Numbered from the stretch's first letter, positions 54,047 to 63,938 are shown. The stretch: DNA of 64,000 nucleotides from Massilia aurea (GCF_024753205.1 NZ_JANUGZ010000002.1:248001-312000); one strand, 5' to 3'. Numbers and translations: made by a program. The notes: generated by a model not told the origin, from the sequence alone.

Positions 54047-55279
54047 ATGCGCATTGAAAAGCGTCTATCGAACACGTTCAAGGCATTTGCCGCGTCCGGC
54101 AAGGCAGGCGGCACGGTCCTGATCCTGTGCACCATCCTGTCGCTGATGGTCGCCAATTCACCATGGGGTGCGCCGTACCTGGCGTTCTGGCAGATCAACC
54201 TGGCCGGCCTGAGCGTCGAGCTGTGGATCAACGATGCGCTGATGGCCATCTTCTTCCTGTTGATCGGCCTGGAGCTGCAGCGTGAACTGAATAACGGCGA
54301 GCTGTCCGACCTGCGCAATGCGCTGCTGCCGATCATCGCCGCGGCGGGCGGTGTGGCGGTGCCGGCGCTGATCCACTTCACGCTCAATGGCGGCACCCAT
54401 ACCCAGCCGGGCATGGGCATTCCGATGGCCACCGACATCGCGTTCGCGCTAGGCGTGCTGGCCCTCTTGGGCAGCCGGGTGCCAGCGTCGCTCAAGATTT
54501 TCCTGACCGCGCTGGCCGTCATGGATGACCTGGCCGCCATCATCGTCATCGCCGTGTTCTATACGGCAGAGCTCAAGGTCGGCTACCTGGTCGGCGCGCT
54601 GGGCATGTTCGTCGCCTTGTTCCTGATGAACCGCCGCCTGAAGGTGCTGGCGCTGTGGCCCTATCTGCTGGGCGGCGCGGTGATGTGGTTCCTGATGCTG
54701 ATGTCGGGCGTGCACGCGACGATTGCCGGCGTGCTGCTGGCCTTCACCATTCCGTATTCGCACACGCAGGACGATCATGCTTCGCCGGCGCACCGCATGG
54801 AGCACGTGCTGCACACACCGGTCGCTTTCCTGATCCTGCCGATCTTCGCGCTGGCCAATACCGGCATCGTGATCGGCGCCGGCTGGGCGGGCGAACTGAT
54901 GTCGTCGAACAGCCTGGGCATCATCGCCGGCCTGGTCGCCGGCAAGCCGGTCGGCATCTTCCTGTTCACCTTTGCCGCCGTGACGCTTGGCGTGTGCCGC
55001 TTGCCGCTCGATCTGGCATGGCGCCACGTGATCGGCGCGGGCCTCTTGGGCGGGATTGGCTTCACGATGTCGATCTTCATCACCAACCTGGCGTTTGTCG
55101 GTGAGGCCGAGATCATCAACGCGTCGAAGATGGCCATCCTAACCGCGTCGCTGGCGGCGGGTATCCTGGGCTTCGTCTGGCTCAAGCTGTTCGGCGCGCC
55201 GGCCGAAGGCGATCTTGACCCGGACACCATGGATTTCGATGACGGCACCACGGACACCGGGCCAGCCCGGGCGGCATGA
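54047..55279 (+). CDS. nhaA: Na+/H+ antiporter NhaA
   Basis: The 410-residue polytopic antiporter keeps the key residues: the DD pair in VMDDLAAI (Asp160-Asp161; E. coli 163-164), the MATDIAFALGVLALLG segment (Asp130; E. coli 133), and the pH-sensing SGVHATIAGVLLAFTIP region. It exports Na+/Li+ using H+. I chose the ATG at 54047, behind GGAGA (7 nt), over 54017. It overlaps ktrB by ATGA and shares a structured leader, so Na+ extrusion and K+ uptake appear co-regulated. Confidence 0.95.
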   Translation: MRIEKRLSNTFKAFAASGKAGGTVLILCTILSLMVANSPWGAPYLAFWQINLAGLSVELWINDALMAIFFLLIGLELQRELNNGELSDLRNALLPIIAAAGGVAVPALIHFTLNGGTHTQPGMGIPMATDIAFALGVLALLGSRVPASLKIFLTALAVMDDLAAIIVIAVFYTAELKVGYLVGALGMFVALFLMNRRLKVLALWPYLLGGAVMWFLMLMSGVHATIAGVLLAFTIPYSHTQDDHASPAHRMEHVLHTPVAFLILPIFALANTGIVIGAGWAGELMSSNSLGIIAGLVAGKPVGIFLFTFAAVTLGVCRLPLDLAWRHVIGAGLLGGIGFTMSIFITNLAFVGEAEIINASKMAILTASLAAGILGFVWLKLFGAPAEGDLDPDTMDFDDGTTDTGPARAA

Positions 55280-56604
55280 CCACCATCCTGCATCCGGCCC
55301 GGGTTGTCGTCCTGCTGTTTGCAGGCGCGATCCTGGCTGGCACGCTGCTGCTGATGCTGCCGCTGGCCAGCGCCAGCGGCCATGGCGCGCCGTTCATGGT
55401 GGCGTTCTTCACGGCCGTATCGGCCGTGTGCGTCAGCGGCATGGCCGTGGTCGATACGGGCACCTACTGGTCGGGGTTCGGCCAGGCGTCGATCATGGTG
55501 CTGTTCCAGCTGGGCGGCTTCGGCATGATGACGGCCGCCACGCTGCTCGGCCTGATGGTGAATCGCTCGTCGCGTCTGCGCACGCGCCTGATCGCGCAGA
55601 CCGAGACGCGCTCGCTCGGCATGGGCGACATCGCGAGCGTGGCCCGGGTCGTGCTGACCGTGTCGGTGCTGCTGCAGCTCGTGATCGCCGTCATCCTGTT
55701 CGTGCGGCTGCGCGCGGGGCACGATCTGGCATGGGGCGACGCAGCATGGAGCGCCCTCTTCCACGCCGTCTCGGCGTTCAACAACGCCGGCTTTTCGCTG
55801 CATGCCGACAGCCTTACCCGTTATGCAAGCGATGCGCTGGTGCTGTTGCCGATCATGGTGGCCATCGTGGTCGGCGGCATTGGTTTTCCGGTGCTGCACG
55901 ACCTGCGCCACCGCTTGCGCGATCCGCGCCACTGGTCGCTGCACACCAAGCTCACCCTCACCGGCACGCTGATGTTGCTCGTGGGCGGCTTCGCCACGGT
56001 GCTGCTGTTCGAGTGGAACAACGCCGCCACCCTGGGCGCGCTGTCGACGCCCGACAAACTCCTCAACAGCATGTTCATCTCGGTAGCGTCGCGCACCGCG
56101 GGCTTCAACACCGTCGACTACAGCGCGCTGACGCCCGAGACCTGGGCGCTGCACTATCTGCTGATGTTCATCGGCGGCGGCAGCGCGGGCACGGCGGGCG
56201 GCGTCAAGGTGGCCACCGTCATGATCCTGGTCCTGCTCGTGGTGGCTGAGGCGCGCGGTCAGTCCGATACCGAGGCCTTCGGCCGCCGGGTCGGGATGGC
56301 GGCGCAGCGCCAGGCCGTGACCGTGCTGGTGCTCGGCAGCGTGATCGTGGCGCTGGGCACGCTGGCGCTACTGCGGATCTCGCATTTCCCGACCGATCAG
56401 ATTATCTTTGAAGTCATCGCGGCCTTTGGCAGCGCCGGCCTGTCCACCGGCATCACGGCCCAGCTGCCGGCATCCGGCCAAGTGGTGCTGGCATTACTCA
56501 TGTTCATCGGCAGGGTCGGCACGATCACCCTCGCGACCTCGCTTGTCCTGGGCAAGCGGCGCATGCCCTATCGTTATCCGGAGGACCATCCAATTGTTGG
56601 GTAG
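55276..56604 (+). CDS. TrkH/KtrB family K+ uptake channel subunit
   Basis: The 442-residue protein has eight TM helices in four pore repeats. The selectivity-filter Gly positions are in HAVSAFNNAGFSLH, ASRTAGFNTVDY, GGGSAGTAGGVKVAT and AAFGSAGLSTGIT. The length is nearer to KtrB (about 450) than to TrkH (about 480). It conducts K+ inward and is gated by the RCK subunit encoded next. It ends with an SD (GGAGG) that serves the overlapping downstream gene. Confidence 0.93.
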   Translation: MTTILHPARVVVLLFAGAILAGTLLLMLPLASASGHGAPFMVAFFTAVSAVCVSGMAVVDTGTYWSGFGQASIMVLFQLGGFGMMTAATLLGLMVNRSSRLRTRLIAQTETRSLGMGDIASVARVVLTVSVLLQLVIAVILFVRLRAGHDLAWGDAAWSALFHAVSAFNNAGFSLHADSLTRYASDALVLLPIMVAIVVGGIGFPVLHDLRHRLRDPRHWSLHTKLTLTGTLMLLVGGFATVLLFEWNNAATLGALSTPDKLLNSMFISVASRTAGFNTVDYSALTPETWALHYLLMFIGGGSAGTAGGVKVATVMILVLLVVAEARGQSDTEAFGRRVGMAAQRQAVTVLVLGSVIVALGTLALLRISHFPTDQIIFEVIAAFGSAGLSTGITAQLPASGQVVLALLMFIGRVGTITLATSLVLGKRRMPYRYPEDHPIVG

Positions 56605-57301
56605 AATTTTCACAGAACAGTTCGCCTTTTCGGCGGGCGACAGCGTCGTCGTGATCGGCCTGGGCCGCTTTGGCGGCGCAGTGGCGCAATCGCTGATGCG
56701 CCTGGGACACGACGTCATGGGCATCGACCGCAAGGAAGAACTGGTGCAGCTCTGGAGCGAGCGGCTTACGCACGCCGTGCAGGCCGATTCGACCAACGAA
56801 AACGTGATGCTGCAGCTGGGCGTGGCTGACTTTTCGCACGCCATCGTCGCCATCGGCTCGGATCTCGCCGCCAGCCTGATGACGCTGATGGTGCTGTCCG
56901 AACTGGGCATCAAGGATATCTGGGTCAAGGCGATGACGCCCGAGCACGGCCAGATCGCGCAGCGCATCGGCGCCCATCACGTGGTCTACCCCGAGGCAGA
57001 CATGGGCGCGCGCGTGGCCCACCTGATCACCGGGCGGCTGATGGATTTCATCGAGTTCGAGGATGGCTTTGCGATCGCGAAGATCAATGCGCCGGCCGAG
57101 ACGCACAACCTCACGCTGGCCGAATCGCACGTGCGCGCGCGCTTTGGCGTCACGGTGGTGGGCGTGAAACGGCTCAATGAAGACTTCCAGCATGCGCTGG
57201 GCGAGACCCGCATTCTGCCGGGCGACCTGTTGATCGTGTCGGGCCCGACCAAGAAGATCGAGCTGTTTGCCGGCGGCGAGAAGAAAGGCAGGAGGCGATA
57301 G
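56594..57301 (+). CDS. TrkA/KtrA-type RCK regulatory subunit of the K+ channel
   Basis: This 235-residue cytosolic protein has an RCK_N Rossmann fold (VVVIGLGRFGGAVAQSLMRLG, broken as GxGxxG at VIGLGRFGG, about residues 19-27) and an RCK_C domain (about 145-225; THNLTLAESHVRARFGVTV). It binds nucleotides and gates the partner channel. No ATG fits: I placed the start at TTG 56594, with GGAGG at 56580-56584, inside the end of the channel gene. The TAG stop includes the TA that flanks the MITE-like element. Confidence 0.9.
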   Translation: MLGRIFTEQFAFSAGDSVVVIGLGRFGGAVAQSLMRLGHDVMGIDRKEELVQLWSERLTHAVQADSTNENVMLQLGVADFSHAIVAIGSDLAASLMTLMVLSELGIKDIWVKAMTPEHGQIAQRIGAHHVVYPEADMGARVAHLITGRLMDFIEFEDGFAIAKINAPAETHNLTLAESHVRARFGVTVVGVKRLNEDFQHALGETRILPGDLLIVSGPTKKIELFAGGEKKGRRR

Positions 57302-57462
57302 GGAAGCACTGATTAATTCATGGCGGCGGACTTGGCGTTGAAAAGAGCCATCCTGCGGCGTTGCAAATTCTCGCAATAGCTCGCTATTGCTTCGATTTTG
57401 CGCCTTGCAGGCTGACTTTTTCAACTGCCAATTCCATCCCCCAGAATAAATCAGTGCTTCCC
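57301..57462. mobile_element. 162-bp MITE-like element with 19-bp terminal inverted repeats and TA flanks
   Basis: The left end GGGAAGCACTGATTAATTC and the reverse complement of the right end, GGGAAGCACTGATTTATTC, match at 18 of 19 positions. Both ends are flanked by TA (57299-57300 and 57463-57464), as in IS630/Tc1-type TA target duplication. There is no ORF of substance inside. The centre contains a perfect hairpin, GCAATAG/CTATTGC (57373-57390, CTCG loop), inside a longer imperfect palindrome. The element lies exactly at the stop codon of the K+ channel regulator gene. I see one copy in this window. Confidence 0.75.
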
Positions 57463-57498
57463 TAGGGCCGTGCCAGGGCCCTGGGGCTAAGCGACCGC

Positions 57499-58047
57499 TT
57501 ACTCGAACACTTCCGCGGTAGCGAACATCGTGCCCTTCTCGTCCTTGGCCGACACCGATGGCGTCGCGCTGATCGGCCAGGTAATGGCCAGGCTCGGATC
57601 GTTCCAGACGATGCAGCGCTCGTGCTCGGGCGCGTAGTAGTCGGTCGTCTTGTAGACGAACTCAGCGGTTTCGGACAGCACGACGAAGCCGTGTGCGAAA
57701 CCTTCGGGCACCCACAGCTGGGCCTTGTTCTCGGCCGACAGGATTTCACCGACCCACTGGCCGAACGTCGGCGACGCGCGGCGCAAATCGACCGCGACGT
57801 CGTAGACGCTGCCGGCGACGACGCGCACCAGTTTGCCCTGCGGCTGCTTGATCTGGTAGTGCAGGCCGCGCAGCACGTTGCTGGTGGATTTCGAGTGGTT
57901 GTCCTGCACGAACGCCACCTTGCGGCCGACTGCTTCTTCAAAGCGGGCCTGGTGGAAGCTCTCGTAGAAAAAGCCGCGGTCGTCGCCGAATACGCGCGGT
58001 TCGATCTTCAGGACGTCTGGAATTGCCAAGCGAGTAATCTGCATCAA
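57499..58047 (-). CDS. rfbC: dTDP-4-dehydrorhamnose 3,5-epimerase
   Basis: The 182-residue cupin epimerase has typical motifs: [38 protein letters not shown] (catalytic His region), [16 protein letters not shown] and [28 protein letters not shown]. It epimerises C3 and C5 of dTDP-4-keto-6-deoxyglucose, the third step to dTDP-L-rhamnose. It is last in the minus-strand rfbBDAC operon, overlapping rfbA by 4 nt. Confidence 0.96.
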   Translation of the reverse strand: MMQITRLAIPDVLKIEPRVFGDDRGFFYESFHQARFEEAVGRKVAFVQDNHSKSTSNVLRGLHYQIKQPQGKLVRVVAGSVYDVAVDLRRASPTFGQWVGEILSAENKAQLWVPEGFAHGFVVLSETAEFVYKTTDYYAPEHERCIVWNDPSLAITWPISATPSVSAKDEKGTMFATAEVFE

Positions 58048-58937
58048 AATACCTTTTCATTCAAAACACGCACCAGATACTGGCCGTAGCCGTTCTTGCG
58101 CAGGGGTGCTGCCAGTTCTTCGAGCTGGGCGGCGTTGATCCAGCCCTTGCGATACGCGATTTCTTCGGGGCAAGCGACTTTCAGGCCCTGGCGCTGTTCG
58201 ATCGTCGCGATGAACTGACCGGCGTCGAGCAGCGATTCGTGGGTGCCGGTGTCCAGCCAGGCGTAGCCGCGGCCCATGATCTCGACATCGAGCTTGCCGA
58301 TATCCATGTACATGCGGTTCAGGTCGGTGATCTCGAGTTCGCCGCGTGGCGACGGCTTGAGCGTGCGCGCCATTTTGGCGACGTTCTCGTCATAGAAATA
58401 CAGGCCCGTCACCGCATAGTTCGAGCGCGGCTTGGCCGGCTTTTCTTCCAGGCTGATCGCCTTGCCGTCGTCGTTGAATTCCACCACGCCGTAGCGCTCC
58501 GGATCCTGCACGTGGTAGGCAAAGACACTGGCGCAGTCGGTACGGGCATCGGCGCGCTCGAGCAGCTGGTTGAAATCGTGACCGTAGAACAGGTTATCGC
58601 CCAGCACCAGTGCCGATGGCGAATTGCCGATGAAGTCTTCACCGATGATGAAGGCTTGCGCCAGGCCATCGGGCGAGGCTTGCACTGCGTACGACAGGTT
58701 CAGGCCCCAGCGCGCGCCGTCGCCCAGCAGTTGCTGGAAGCGCGGCGTGTCTTGCGGCGTCGAGATGATCAGGATGTCGCGGATGCCGCCGAGCATCAGG
58801 GTGCTCAGCGGGTAGTAAATCATCGGCTTGTCGAAGACAGGCAGCAGTTGCTTTGAAATTGCCAGCGTGGCCGGGTGCAGGCGGGTGCCGCTGCCACCGG
58901 CGAGGATGATGCCTTTACGTTGCATAGCATTGCTCAT
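58044..58937 (-). CDS. rfbA: Glucose-1-phosphate thymidylyltransferase
   Basis: This 297-residue enzyme converts glucose-1-phosphate and dTTP to dTDP-glucose. It has the nucleotidyltransferase signature [17 protein letters not shown] at 8-24, [16 protein letters not shown], and the sugar-binding blocks DNLFYGHDF and [15 protein letters not shown] ([10 protein letters not shown] here). The length is standard. It overlaps rfbD and rfbC by 4 nt at each side. Confidence 0.96.
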   Translation of the reverse strand: MSNAMQRKGIILAGGSGTRLHPATLAISKQLLPVFDKPMIYYPLSTLMLGGIRDILIISTPQDTPRFQQLLGDGARWGLNLSYAVQASPDGLAQAFIIGEDFIGNSPSALVLGDNLFYGHDFNQLLERADARTDCASVFAYHVQDPERYGVVEFNDDGKAISLEEKPAKPRSNYAVTGLYFYDENVAKMARTLKPSPRGELEITDLNRMYMDIGKLDVEIMGRGYAWLDTGTHESLLDAGQFIATIEQRQGLKVACPEEIAYRKGWINAAQLEELAAPLRKNGYGQYLVRVLNEKVF

Positions 58938-59839
58938 AGGTTTCCTTGTGCCGACAGTTCGGCGATCAATCGGTTGACGTGGTGGCGCCAGTCGGGCAGG
59001 CTCACGCCGAAATTGGCGCTGAACTTGCTGCAGTCGAGCCGCGAATTGGCGGGCCGCGCGGCCGGGGTCGGGAACGCGCTGGCCGCGATTGGCTGCACGG
59101 CATCCGGCCCGGCCTCGAGCACGGCGCCATGGCTTTGCGCCTGCGCCAGCACGTGCTGGGCGTAGGCATGCCAGGTGGTGGCGCCGGCGGCGGCCAGGTG
59201 GTACACGCCCGACAGGTGCTGCGCATCCACGCCAGGCGCGGCGATGCGGTGCAGCGCCAGCGCGGTGACGTCGGCCAGCAGTTCGGCGCCGGTCGGCGCG
59301 CCATGCTGGTCGGCGACCACGTTGAGCGACTCGCGCTCTTTGGCCAGGCGCAGCATCGTCTTGGCGAAGTTGCCGCCGCGCGGTGCGAACACCCAGCTGG
59401 TGCGCAGGATCAGGTGGCGCGCGCCACTCGCGGCAATGCGCTGCTCGCCGTCATACTTGGTGCGGCCATATACCGACAGCGGATTGACGGCGTCGGTTTC
59501 GACCCAGGCGCCCTCTTTCGTGCCATCAAAGACATAGTCGGTCGAGTAATGCACGAGCCAGGCGTTGCCGGCGGCGGCTTCCTCGGCCAGCACGCCCGGC
59601 GAGACGGCATTGACGTTGTGCGCCATGGCGGCGTCGGCTTCGGCCTTGTCGACCGCGGTGTAGGCAGCGGCATTGACGATGACGTCGGGCGCAAATGCGC
59701 GCACGACGGCGCGCAGCGATTCGGGATCGGTGAAATCAGCGTCAGCACGGCCCAGCGCGCGCAGTTCGCCCAGCGGCGCCAGCGCGCGTTGCAGTTCCCA
59801 GCCGACCTGGCCATCCTTACCCAGTAGCAGGATCTTCAT
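58934..59839 (-). CDS. rfbD: dTDP-4-dehydrorhamnose reductase
   Basis: This 301-residue SDR reductase, final step to dTDP-L-rhamnose, starts at ATG 59839 ([16 protein letters not shown], Rossmann glycines at 7-12). The SDR pair is YGRTKYDGE (Tyr-x3-Lys), with Ser/Thr in [11 protein letters not shown]. The frame continues to 59878 but the extra residues are not conserved. It overlaps rfbB by 4 nt. Confidence 0.96.
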   Translation of the reverse strand: MKILLLGKDGQVGWELQRALAPLGELRALGRADADFTDPESLRAVVRAFAPDVIVNAAAYTAVDKAEADAAMAHNVNAVSPGVLAEEAAAGNAWLVHYSTDYVFDGTKEGAWVETDAVNPLSVYGRTKYDGEQRIAASGARHLILRTSWVFAPRGGNFAKTMLRLAKERESLNVVADQHGAPTGAELLADVTALALHRIAAPGVDAQHLSGVYHLAAAGATTWHAYAQHVLAQAQSHGAVLEAGPDAVQPIAASAFPTPAARPANSRLDCSKFSANFGVSLPDWRHHVNRLIAELSAQGNL

Positions 59840-60912
59840 GCGGCGCCGTTTTCTGGCGTGTACTGGCGGTCGACCCATTCCATGTACGCGCCGCTGGTGA
59901 CGTTCTCGACCCAGGCGCCATTAGCCAGGTACCACTCGACCGTCTTGCGGATGCCCGTGTCGAAGGTTTCGGCCGGACGCCAGCCCAGTTCGCGCTCGAG
60001 CTTGCCGGCATCGATCGCATAGCGGCGGTCGTGGCCCGGGCGGTCTTTCACGAACGTCATCTGCGTTGCGTACGACGCGCCGTCGGCGCGCGGCTGCAGT
60101 TCGTCGAGGATCGCGCACAGCGTGCGCACGACGTCGATATTGGCTTTCTCGTTCCAGCCGCCGACGTTGTACGTTTCGGCCAGGCGGCCGTCTTCGAGCA
60201 CGCGGCGAATCGCGCTGCAGTGGTCGGTGACATAGAGCCAGTCGCGGATCTGCTGGCCATCGCCGTAGATCGGCAACGGCTTACCGGCCAGCGCGTTGTG
60301 GATCACGAGCGGGATCAGCTTTTCCGGGAAGTGGTACGGGCCGTAGTTGTTCGAGCAGTTGGTGGTCAGGACCGGCAGGCCGTAGGTATGGTGGTAGGCG
60401 CGCACCAGGTGATCGGACGCTGCCTTGGTGGCCGAGTACGGGCTGTTCGGTTCGTAGCGGTGCTGCTCGGTGAAGGCCGGCGCATCGCTGCCCAGCGTGC
60501 CGTACACTTCATCGGTCGACACGTGCAGGAAGCGGAAGTCAGCTTTGGCTTGCTCGTCCAGACCGTTCCAGTAAGCGCGCACGGCTTCCAGCAGGTTGAA
60601 GGTGCCGACGATATTGGTCTGGATGAAGGCGCCCGGGCCTTCGATCGAACGGTCGACGTGGCTTTCGGCCGCGAAGTTCAGCACGGCCCGCACCTTGTGC
60701 TCGGCCAGCAGGCGCGCCACGAGGGCGCCGTCGCCGATGTCGCCGCGCACGAAGTGGTGGCGGCTGTCGCCTTCCAGGCTCGTCAGGTTTTGAAGATTGC
60801 CGGCGTACGTCAGCTTGTCGAGGTTGACGACGGGTTCGTCATTGTGAGCGAGCCAGTCGATGACGAAGTTCGAGCCAATAAAGCCCGCTCCGCCAGTCAC
60901 GAGGATAGTCAT
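59836..60912 (-). CDS. rfbB: dTDP-glucose 4,6-dehydratase
   Basis: The 358-residue extended SDR has the NAD-binding [10 protein letters not shown] at 7-16, [22 protein letters not shown], the catalytic [10 protein letters not shown] (Tyr-x3-Lys) and a C-terminal [14 protein letters not shown]. It makes dTDP-4-keto-6-deoxyglucose, first step after RfbA. It is first in rfbBDAC. The upstream gap 60913-61187 holds only a 7-bp inverted repeat that I can point to. Confidence 0.96.
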   Translation of the reverse strand: MTILVTGGAGFIGSNFVIDWLAHNDEPVVNLDKLTYAGNLQNLTSLEGDSRHHFVRGDIGDGALVARLLAEHKVRAVLNFAAESHVDRSIEGPGAFIQTNIVGTFNLLEAVRAYWNGLDEQAKADFRFLHVSTDEVYGTLGSDAPAFTEQHRYEPNSPYSATKAASDHLVRAYHHTYGLPVLTTNCSNNYGPYHFPEKLIPLVIHNALAGKPLPIYGDGQQIRDWLYVTDHCSAIRRVLEDGRLAETYNVGGWNEKANIDVVRTLCAILDELQPRADGASYATQMTFVKDRPGHDRRYAIDAGKLERELGWRPAETFDTGIRKTVEWYLANGAWVENVTSGAYMEWVDRQYTPENGAA

Positions 60913-61070
60913 GCCTGCAGTTCCTGGTAAAGGTATCGGTGGCTGCGCGGCGCCCTGAGCGCTGCGCGAACCTGAGAATTGTCGTGGACGAACGGCGCTG
61001 GCCGCCCATGCACTGTTGCTACTATTTTATGATGACTAGATAGCAAAAACGTGACATATCGGCACATTCT

Positions 61071-61102
61071 CCCGGCACTGTAGGTATTTTGTCAATGCCG
61101 GG
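61071..61102. repeat. Inverted repeat in the rfbB-kinase intergenic region
   Basis: CCCGGCA (61071-61077) and TGCCGGG (61096-61102), spaced by 18 nt, sit 160 nt upstream of rfbB and 86 nt downstream of the frameshifted kinase gene. It could be an operator or part of a terminator. The 275-bp gap has nothing else I can support. Confidence 0.3.
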
Positions 61103-61187
61103 TGGCCTCGTACGTTTCGTTGAGGTAATACTAACATTTGGCTGGAAAGTGTGCCGCGCGAATAAGCGGCCGGCTGGGTGGAACCAG

Positions 61188-62584
61188 CTACATCCCGTCA
61201 GATTGCGGGAACAGCAGGGTGAAGCGATTGCCCGTATCGTCGCTTTCAACCCGGGCTTCACCACCGTGCAGATGCATGATCGAGGCGACAATGGCCAGTC
61301 CCAGGCCACCCGAATCACCGCCCTGGCTGCGTGCCGGGTCACAACGATAAAATCGTTCGAACACGTGTGGAAGATGGACGACCGGGATGGGTGCGCCGGT
61401 ATTGTGCACGGCGATGCTGACCATTCCGCTATCGGCGGAGGTGTAGATCGTCACCGTACCTTCGGCAGCGCCGTAGCGCAGCGCGTTGGCCAGCAAGTTA
61501 GCCAGGGCACGCCGCACCAGCGCGCGGTCAGCAACCAGTTCGCCTGCCGCGTGCACCACCACGCTGATCCCGCGTTCTTCGGCCACGCCCTCGAAATAGT
61601 CCACCAGCTGGGTGCACAGCTCTGCCAGATCGATCGTTTCAAGCGTGACGCCGCTGGCCGGCTGCTCCGAACGCGCAAGAAACAGCATGCTGTCGATCAT
61701 GCGCGCCAGGCGCTCGTATTCTTCCAGATTTGACGCCAGCAGCTGTTCATAGTCATCAACGCTGCGGCGCTTGCGCAGCGCGTGTTCCGTGTGGCCCATC
61801 AGGTTATGTAAAGGCGTACGCATCTCGTGGGCCAGGTCTTCGGAGAAGCGCGACAGCTGGACAAAGCCGTCGGCCAGGCGCGTCAGCATCTGGTCGAGCG
61901 CTGCCCCCAGTTGCTGCAGTTCCTGCGTTTCTTTCAGCGGCGCCGGTGTCAGCTTCACCGCCACGTTCTGCTGCAGGCGCCGCACATCGACGGCGGCGGC
62001 CTGCTGCGCCATCAGCCGCACAGGCCGCAGCGCGCGCTGGCTGATCAGCCAGCCCAGCACAAACGACAGCAGCGCCCCGCCGGCCAGCGCCGCCCCCAAG
62101 GTCATGCGGTAGCTGGCCAGCATGCGCTCGCGCTCGACCAGCATTTTGGCGGCGACCACAGTGAACCGCCGGTTACCCTGCCAGACATCGACCCAGGCCA
62201 GCCGCGCCGCCTGACCGGTGGCGACATCGGTGAGGCGGATCGATGGCGCGGGCGGCAGGGACGGCAGCGCCAGGCCGCCCGGATTGACCGCGATCAGCAG
62301 TTGCCCGTGGCGTCGCGCATCCACAAGGCGTTGTCGCGGTTGCCCAGCATGTTGGCGTACAGCTGCGGGCGCCGGCGCAACGCCTCGATACTGTCGCTGT
62401 CGGCAACCAGCGCGCGCATGCGATCGATCCGGCCTGCCAGCGCGATGTCGTCACGCCACGCCAGCTCGCTTGCCAGGGACCGGTACAGGAACACGCCGAT
62501 GGCCCCCAGCAGCAGCGCGCTTGCCAGGGCAAACCACAGCGCCAGGCGCATGCTCAGCGAACGAGGCGTGAACGCAAGCCTCAT
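61188..62584 (-). pseudogene. Sensor histidine kinase (CusS/IrlS-like), broken by a frameshift
   Basis: Two adjacent minus-strand frames add up to one kinase of about 465 residues. The N-terminal frame (62584 to stop at 62294) carries the first TM (LALWFALASALLLGAIGVFL) and ends NALWMRDATGNC. The rest continues one frame over (to 61188) as GQLLIAVNPGG, then a second TM, HAMP, HisKA (FSEDLAHEMRTPLHNLMGHTE) and HATPase (DSGGLGLAI). One base appears to be missing at about 62303-62306. All catalytic motifs are otherwise intact, so this is a recent lesion or a sequence error. The regulator gene upstream overlaps by ATGA. Confidence 0.82.
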
Positions 62585-63252
62585 GGCGTCTCGCCCAGCA
62601 TGTAACCCATGCCACGGACTGTGTGAATCAGTTTCAGTGGATAGGGATCGTCGATTTTCACGCGCAGGCGGCGGATGGCCACATCGACGACGTTGGTGTC
62701 GCTGTCGAAGTTCATCTGCCACACGTGCGAGGCGATGACTGCACGCGAGAGCACCTCGTCGACCCGGCTGACCAGCAGGTGCAGCAGCGCGAATTCCTTG
62801 CCCGTCAGGGTGATCCGGTCGCCCTGACGCGTGACCCGGCGGCGCAGCACATCGACCTGCAGGTCGGCGACGCGAAATTCCTGCATGTCGCGCGGCGGTC
62901 CGCGCCGCAGCAGCGTGCGCACGCGCGCCAGCAGTTCGGCAAACGAAAATGGCTTGACCAGATAGTCGTCGGCGCCCAGTTCGAGCCCGCGCACGCGGTC
63001 TTCAATGGCGTCGCGCGCCGTCAGGAACATCACCGGCGTGGCCGACCTGGCGCGCACCAGTTGCAGCAGCGCCCAGCCGTCAAGGCCCGGCAGCATCACG
63101 TCGAGGATCACCAGATCGAAGTCGAACTCCTCGATCATGTAACGGCCGTCAAAGCCATTGCTTGCCACCTCGACGATATAGCCGGACTCGCGCAAGCTCT
63201 TTTGCAGGTAGTCGGCCGCCTTGCGTTCATCTTCCACGATCAGTATGCGCAT
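62581..63252 (-). CDS. OmpR/PhoB-family heavy-metal response regulator (CusR/CopR/IrlR-like)
   Basis: The 223-residue regulator has a receiver (acidic ED at 8-9, phospho-acceptor Asp51, Lys100 in YLVKPFSF) and a winged-helix DNA-binding domain (about 125-223; [49 protein letters not shown]). The SNGFDGRY and VEVA details fit the heavy-metal subgroup. The ATG at 63252 has AAGGAG 7 nt upstream. A near-perfect CusR-type box lies just upstream, so it probably regulates itself and the divergent gene. Its kinase appears broken. Confidence 0.93.
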   Translation of the reverse strand: MRILIVEDERKAADYLQKSLRESGYIVEVASNGFDGRYMIEEFDFDLVILDVMLPGLDGWALLQLVRARSATPVMFLTARDAIEDRVRGLELGADDYLVKPFSFAELLARVRTLLRRGPPRDMQEFRVADLQVDVLRRRVTRQGDRITLTGKEFALLHLLVSRVDEVLSRAVIASHVWQMNFDSDTNVVDVAIRRLRVKIDDPYPLKLIHTVRGMGYMLGETP

Positions 63253-63292
63253 TGCCTGCTCCTTGTGCCGCAATCTTACTGCCCGCCGCGCG

Positions 63293-63316
63293 CCAGATGA
63301 CAAAACTGTCATCTGG
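63293..63316. promoter_or_regulatory. CusR-like operator between the regulator and the GlcG-like gene
   Basis: CCAGATGACA-AAAC-TGTCATCTGG is a perfect 10-bp dyad. Its core, ATGACAAAACTGTCAT, matches the CusR box (AAAATGACAANNTTGTCATTTT) at almost all fixed positions. A third half-site, GTCATCTGG, follows at 63319-63327. It lies in the shared upstream region (63253-63382) of the divergent regulator and exported-protein genes. Confidence 0.65.
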
Positions 63317-63382
63317 CCGTCATCTGGTTGTCGCCAGGCGCTGCGTACCATGCGGCCATTCGAACACTACCGGGATGATTCC

Positions 63383-63883
63383 ATGTACCACCCACTGCCT
63401 GCAGGTTTGCTGATCGCGTTGTCGCTGGCCTGCCCCCAGGCCAGCACTGCCGCCCCGCTGACCGTACCCCACCGCACTATTTCACTCGATGGCGCGAGTC
63501 GCCTGCTCGACGCGGCGATGACCGCCTGCCATGCCGACGGCAAAGTGCTGGCCGCCGCCGTGGTCGACCGCGGCGGCAACCTGGTTGCCCTGCGCCGCGA
63601 TGATGGCGTCGGTCCGCACAACACCATCGCTGCCCAGCGCAAGGCCTACACGGCGCTGTCAACCAGAACGGCGACCCGCCTGCTGGCCGCCAATGCCCGC
63701 GCCAGCACCGAAGCGGCCAACCTGAACACCGTCGAGACGCTGCTGCTGCTCGGTGGTGGCGTGCCACTGATGGCTGACGGCGAGCTCATTGGCGCCATCG
63801 GCATTGCCGGCGCTGGCGGACCGGCCACAGACGAAGCCTGCGCACAGGCCGCAATCGACAACGTGTTGCGCAAGACGCCCTGA
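63383..63883 (+). CDS. Exported GlcG/HbpS-family protein
   Basis: This 166-residue protein has a signal peptide (to about residue 26, ASTAAP) and a GlcG/HbpS domain: SRLLDAAMTACHADGKVLAAAVVDRGGNLVALRRDDGV, then AQRKAYTALSTRTAT and a Gly-rich GGGVPLMADGELIGAIGIAGAG. The family includes haem-binding HbpS and proteins of unknown function in glycolate loci. No ligand can be assigned. The operator next to it suggests that it responds to the same metal signal as the neighbouring regulator. Confidence 0.85.
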   Translation: MYHPLPAGLLIALSLACPQASTAAPLTVPHRTISLDGASRLLDAAMTACHADGKVLAAAVVDRGGNLVALRRDDGVGPHNTIAAQRKAYTALSTRTATRLLAANARASTEAANLNTVETLLLLGGGVPLMADGELIGAIGIAGAGGPATDEACAQAAIDNVLRKTP

Positions 63884-63938
63884 TTGCTGGCGGCATTGAC
63901 CTTCCGATTATTTCTACACTTACCCTTACGGAGAACGC

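Noticed and set aside
54775..56154. 459-codon open frame opposite nhaA and the K+ channel gene
   Set aside because: It crosses the boundary of two clear membrane-protein genes and is rich in His/Gln/Arg.
57472..57483. 12-bp palindrome CCAGGGCCCTGG after rfbC
   Set aside because: No loop and no T-run; a short GC palindrome is expected by chance in this composition.
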